DNA from: Sipunculus nudus
Taxonomy: Eukaryota > Annelida > Sipuncula > Golfingiida > Sipunculidae
NCBI GenBank assembly: GCA_026874595.1
Contig: JAPPUL010000072.1
Span: 186,001 to 250,000, forward strand
DNA: 64,000 bases
Direction of reading: 5' to 3'
Part shown: piece after piece, positions 61,704-64,000 of the stretch
How the letters are laid out: each line of letters opens with the position of its first letter
Position numbering within the stretch: position 1 is the stretch's first letter
Position numbers and translations under genes: made by a program
The notes under the pieces: model-generated
The model's input: only the letters and a program-made list of their open reading frames with translations
What the model was told of the DNA's origin: nothing
Database searches by the model: none

Positions 61704-63275
61704 TTATAAAATAAGCGTCTTGAAGGCATCTTTTAAATGCTTAATAATGCTACTTGGGGTAATGCTATAACTAGTTTCATGGGAACAGGCCTTATCGCCT
61801 GCAAGGCCATGAATATAAGCACCTAAAATACTACTATCAAGACCAGATAAACCTTGAGCCATAAAAGAGCCAATAATACCAGACAGGACATCACCAGAGC
61901 CGGCACATGCCATTCCTTCGTTGCCAGTAACATTAAAGTAGAATGATTTATCATGTGAAAAGATAGTGGAGTTTCTGCCTTTTAAAAGAATGTTAATGTT
62001 GTATTTGTTGGCGATATTAGGAAGCAATGCAAGTTTGTTAGCTATTATATGAGATGTGTCAAGTTTAGTCAAGCGTTGAAATTCTTTTATATGCGGGGTG
62101 ATGACAATGTCAGCCGGGCTATTATTAAAAAGAGCAGTGATGTTGTCGGACCATTTAGAGATAACATTAATGCCATCAGCATCAATAATACACTTTCCAT
62201 TATAATTATTTAGAATAGATTTTATTAATTCAAAATTGTCATAAGAAATACCAAGCCCGGGCCCAAAAACAATAGAAGAGAAGGAATCAAGTCTCTCAGT
62301 TAATATATTCTTAGCCGAGGATGAGATAAAGCCATCCTTATTTTCTTCAAGAGGGATAGAGATACCTTCGGGGAAGGAATTACAAAAGTTGTTGCAAATA
62401 GAGGGAATAGAAGCAAGGGAGACAAGCCCACAACCAGATTTTAATGCGGCAATGCAAGTAAGGATAGGAGCCCCTAAAAATTGCCTTGAGCCACCAATGA
62501 CAAGAACATGTCCGAAAATACCCTTATGAGCATTATGGGGTCTATTAGGTATAATACGACGAATGAGAGTCTCTGTAATTAAGTTCCCTGCAATAGATGA
62601 ATCATTTATTAAAATAGGAGGGAACCCGATATTTACAATATGTAATTTACCAACAAAATCCTGTTTTGGGTAGTCGTTTAAGAACATCCCAATTTTAGGC
62701 AGTTCGATGGTAATGGTATGAGTAGCTTTGGTAGCGATTTGTGAAGGGGGGTTGTTGTCGTTGGTATGAATCAAACCGGAAGGAGTATCAACAGCAAAAA
62801 CGGTTTTATTAAATGCTGAGTTAATATCGCTTATAACGGATGCATAAAAGGGTTTAAGAGGGTGGTTAATACCAGTTCCGAGCAAAGCGTCAATAATAGA
62901 GTCATGAGAAAAGAGTTTGTCTTTATGCAGATTCCAATCATTGTAGTTGTTTATGAAAAAGGTTTTGATATTAAGTTTCTGCGAAGCAATAAAATTGATT
63001 AAGGAATCCCCTTTTAACCTATCCTGGTTACAAAAGATGTATAAAGCAGGAGAAAAGCCACGAGTAAAGAGCCACCTAGCGATGACAAAGCCATCGCCGC
63101 CATTGTTGCCAGGTCCGATAATGATAGCAGGGGATGAGATGGATGGAAATAGTTCAATAATTTTGGAGCAGATGGCAATACCGGCATTTTCCATAAGGAT
63201 AAGAGAAGGGATTTTAAAAACGTCAGAAGCAATACGGTCAATAGATTGAATAAGCATTTTATCAGGAACTTTCAT
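61704..63275 (-). CDS. nnr: Bifunctional NAD(P)H-hydrate epimerase/dehydratase
   Basis: The start at 63275 (MKVPDKMLIQSIDRIASDVF) removes a 26-residue hydrophobic leader that overlaps the upstream gene. The 523-residue product has the N-terminal epimerase (IPSLILMENAGIAI, IIGPGNNGGDGFVIARWLFT) and the C-terminal ADP-dependent dehydratase. The latter shows GHVLVIGGSRQFLGAPILTC, SIVFGPGLGIS, CIIDADGIN, ITPHIKEFQRL and GNEGMACAGSGDVLSGIIGS. It repairs hydrated NAD(P)H. Length and order are normal. It is lagging-strand. Confidence 0.93.
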   Translation of the reverse strand: MKVPDKMLIQSIDRIASDVFKIPSLILMENAGIAICSKIIELFPSISSPAIIIGPGNNGGDGFVIARWLFTRGFSPALYIFCNQDRLKGDSLINFIASQKLNIKTFFINNYNDWNLHKDKLFSHDSIIDALLGTGINHPLKPFYASVISDINSAFNKTVFAVDTPSGLIHTNDNNPPSQIATKATHTITIELPKIGMFLNDYPKQDFVGKLHIVNIGFPPILINDSSIAGNLITETLIRRIIPNRPHNAHKGIFGHVLVIGGSRQFLGAPILTCIAALKSGCGLVSLASIPSICNNFCNSFPEGISIPLEENKDGFISSSAKNILTERLDSFSSIVFGPGLGISYDNFELIKSILNNYNGKCIIDADGINVISKWSDNITALFNNSPADIVITPHIKEFQRLTKLDTSHIIANKLALLPNIANKYNINILLKGRNSTIFSHDKSFYFNVTGNEGMACAGSGDVLSGIIGSFMAQGLSGLDSSILGAYIHGLAGDKACSHETSYSITPSSIIKHLKDAFKTLIL

Positions 63276-63291
63276 ACAAATTAAATACAAG

Positions 63292-64000
63292 TTAGTTATA
63301 AAAGTGAGCAACGATTTTATTTTGATAAGAGACCAAAAAAGCAATATTCTCATTAGGAGAAAGGTCTAAGTTGATGTTGTAAATATCTTTGACTTTAGGG
63401 ATTTGAATAGAACGGGAGGAAGTAGATTTGGTATTAATGTTAATTATGTTGAAGAAGTAGTTATACATAAAATTTTGGTTATTGTAAGAGAACTTATTAG
63501 GCGAGTAAAGGAAAATATTGTTCTTAGCAGTAATACCGAAAATGGAGCTATCGATTTCAAAATCTTTTCTTAAAGTTAAAATCGGCTTAAGCTTATTTCG
63601 CAAGAAGTTATCAAGGTCGATATTCAAAGAATAAATACGTTTAAAAGCGGGAAGATATTTTTCTTTAGAATTGAGCCTGTCCTGAGGGTAATAAGCGGCA
63701 AGGAAGACGAGTTTTTTGGTAAGAGGGCTTATTTTGATATCTTCAATAGAAAGAGAATATCCTTGAACAGAAGGGATAATGGAAGAGACATTTTTCTTAT
63801 AAGAGAGTAGTTGTCCGAGGTGGTCAAAAACGAAAAGATTAAAAGGCCTAATATTATTTTGCTTAAAGTCTTTGAAGATAAGATAAAGGTAGTTGTTTTT
63901 ATCGGTGTAGAGGAGGTGCAAAGCGCCCTGGTCGTTAAAGGCGAGAGAATGAGGGATATTAGAAGTATTATTGATTTTACCAGACTTACCGATTTTAAAA
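63292..64000 (-). CDS. Hypothetical protein, 5' end outside window
   Basis: The frame stays open upstream to the window edge (in-frame text includes IPHSLAFNDQGALHLLYTDK), so the true start lies beyond 64000. The visible 236 residues show repeated strand-turn-strand blocks such as PFNLFVFDHLGQLLSYKKNV, SIEDIKISPLTKKLVFLAAY and YNINLDLSPNENIAFLVSYQ, which suggest a beta-propeller-like fold. No family can be named safely. The stop is 16 bp before the nnr start, so the two are probably one operon. Codon use is pyrimidine-rich, as for other lagging-strand genes. Confidence 0.65.
   Translation of the reverse strand, partial: FKIGKSGKINNTSNIPHSLAFNDQGALHLLYTDKNNYLYLIFKDFKQNNIRPFNLFVFDHLGQLLSYKKNVSSIIPSVQGYSLSIEDIKISPLTKKLVFLAAYYPQDRLNSKEKYLPAFKRIYSLNIDLDNFLRNKLKPILTLRKDFEIDSSIFGITAKNNIFLYSPNKFSYNNQNFMYNYFFNIININTKSTSSRSIQIPKVKDIYNINLDLSPNENIAFLVSYQNKIVAHFYN

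Overview
This AT-rich window looks like the replication-origin region of a spirochaete (Spirochaetota) chromosome. Evidence for the phylum: three FlaA-family flagellar sheath genes, a spiro-SPASM radical SAM gene, a FliL-like gene, and an extreme strand bias like that known from Borrelia and Treponema. The genus cannot be named from the sequence. An LptC-like lipoprotein suggests an LPS-type envelope.

The origin is marked by dnaA (13.1 kb) and dnaN (14.8 kb). To its left, minus-strand (leading) genes are purine-loaded and plus-strand genes are pyrimidine-loaded. To its right the pattern reverses. Hand counts on the + strand: positions 4261-4320 hold 4 G and 27 C, positions 26581-26640 hold 23 G and 5 C.

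Layout. 0-13 kb: a FlaA sheath gene with a collagen-like insert (cut by the window edge), a DUF362 protein, a lytic transglycosylase, a DUF4105 membrane protein, a hydroxyacid-dehydrogenase-like gene, a second FlaA-family gene and a three-gene iron-type ABC transporter. 13-31 kb: dnaA, dnaN, trkA and trkH (each frameshifted), a P-II gene, a two-domain FlaA-like gene, an HtrA protease, tRNA-Val, hisG with a hisZ-like gene, a split transketolase whose C-terminal gene carries two frameshifts, a small CRISPR-like array, uvrC and a DHFR/RibD-like remnant. 31-40 kb: a cNMP-binding protein, then an AmgK-like kinase and a MurU-like nucleotidyltransferase flanking a molybdenum cofactor cluster (moaC-mogA fusion, moeA, moaA, moaD, moaE, mobA), then lptC-like. 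40-48.6 kb: HDOD protein, histidine kinase, auxin-efflux-type carrier, spiro-SPASM, NapF-like ferredoxin, chemotaxis receptor and a short-chain dehydrogenase. 48.7-56.2 kb: a block with nearly balanced G and C that holds a FliL-like gene, an FMN-binding protein, trpB2, two small membrane proteins and the atoD-atoA-atoE short-chain fatty acid operon. 56.4-61 kb: four tandem GLUG-repeat lipoprotein genes, three preceded by nearly identical promoter blocks. 61-64 kb: a haem-binding DUF3365 protein, nnrD/E and a truncated hypothetical gene.

Recurrent oddities are single-base frameshifts in homopolymers and short tandem repeats, several of them 9- or 12-bp units inside coding sequence. The most unusual items are the GLUG lipoprotein array with a G7 tract that breaks one member, the 30/35-bp CRISPR-like array without cas genes, the collagen-like FlaA, and a near-perfect parS site inside a larger hairpin.
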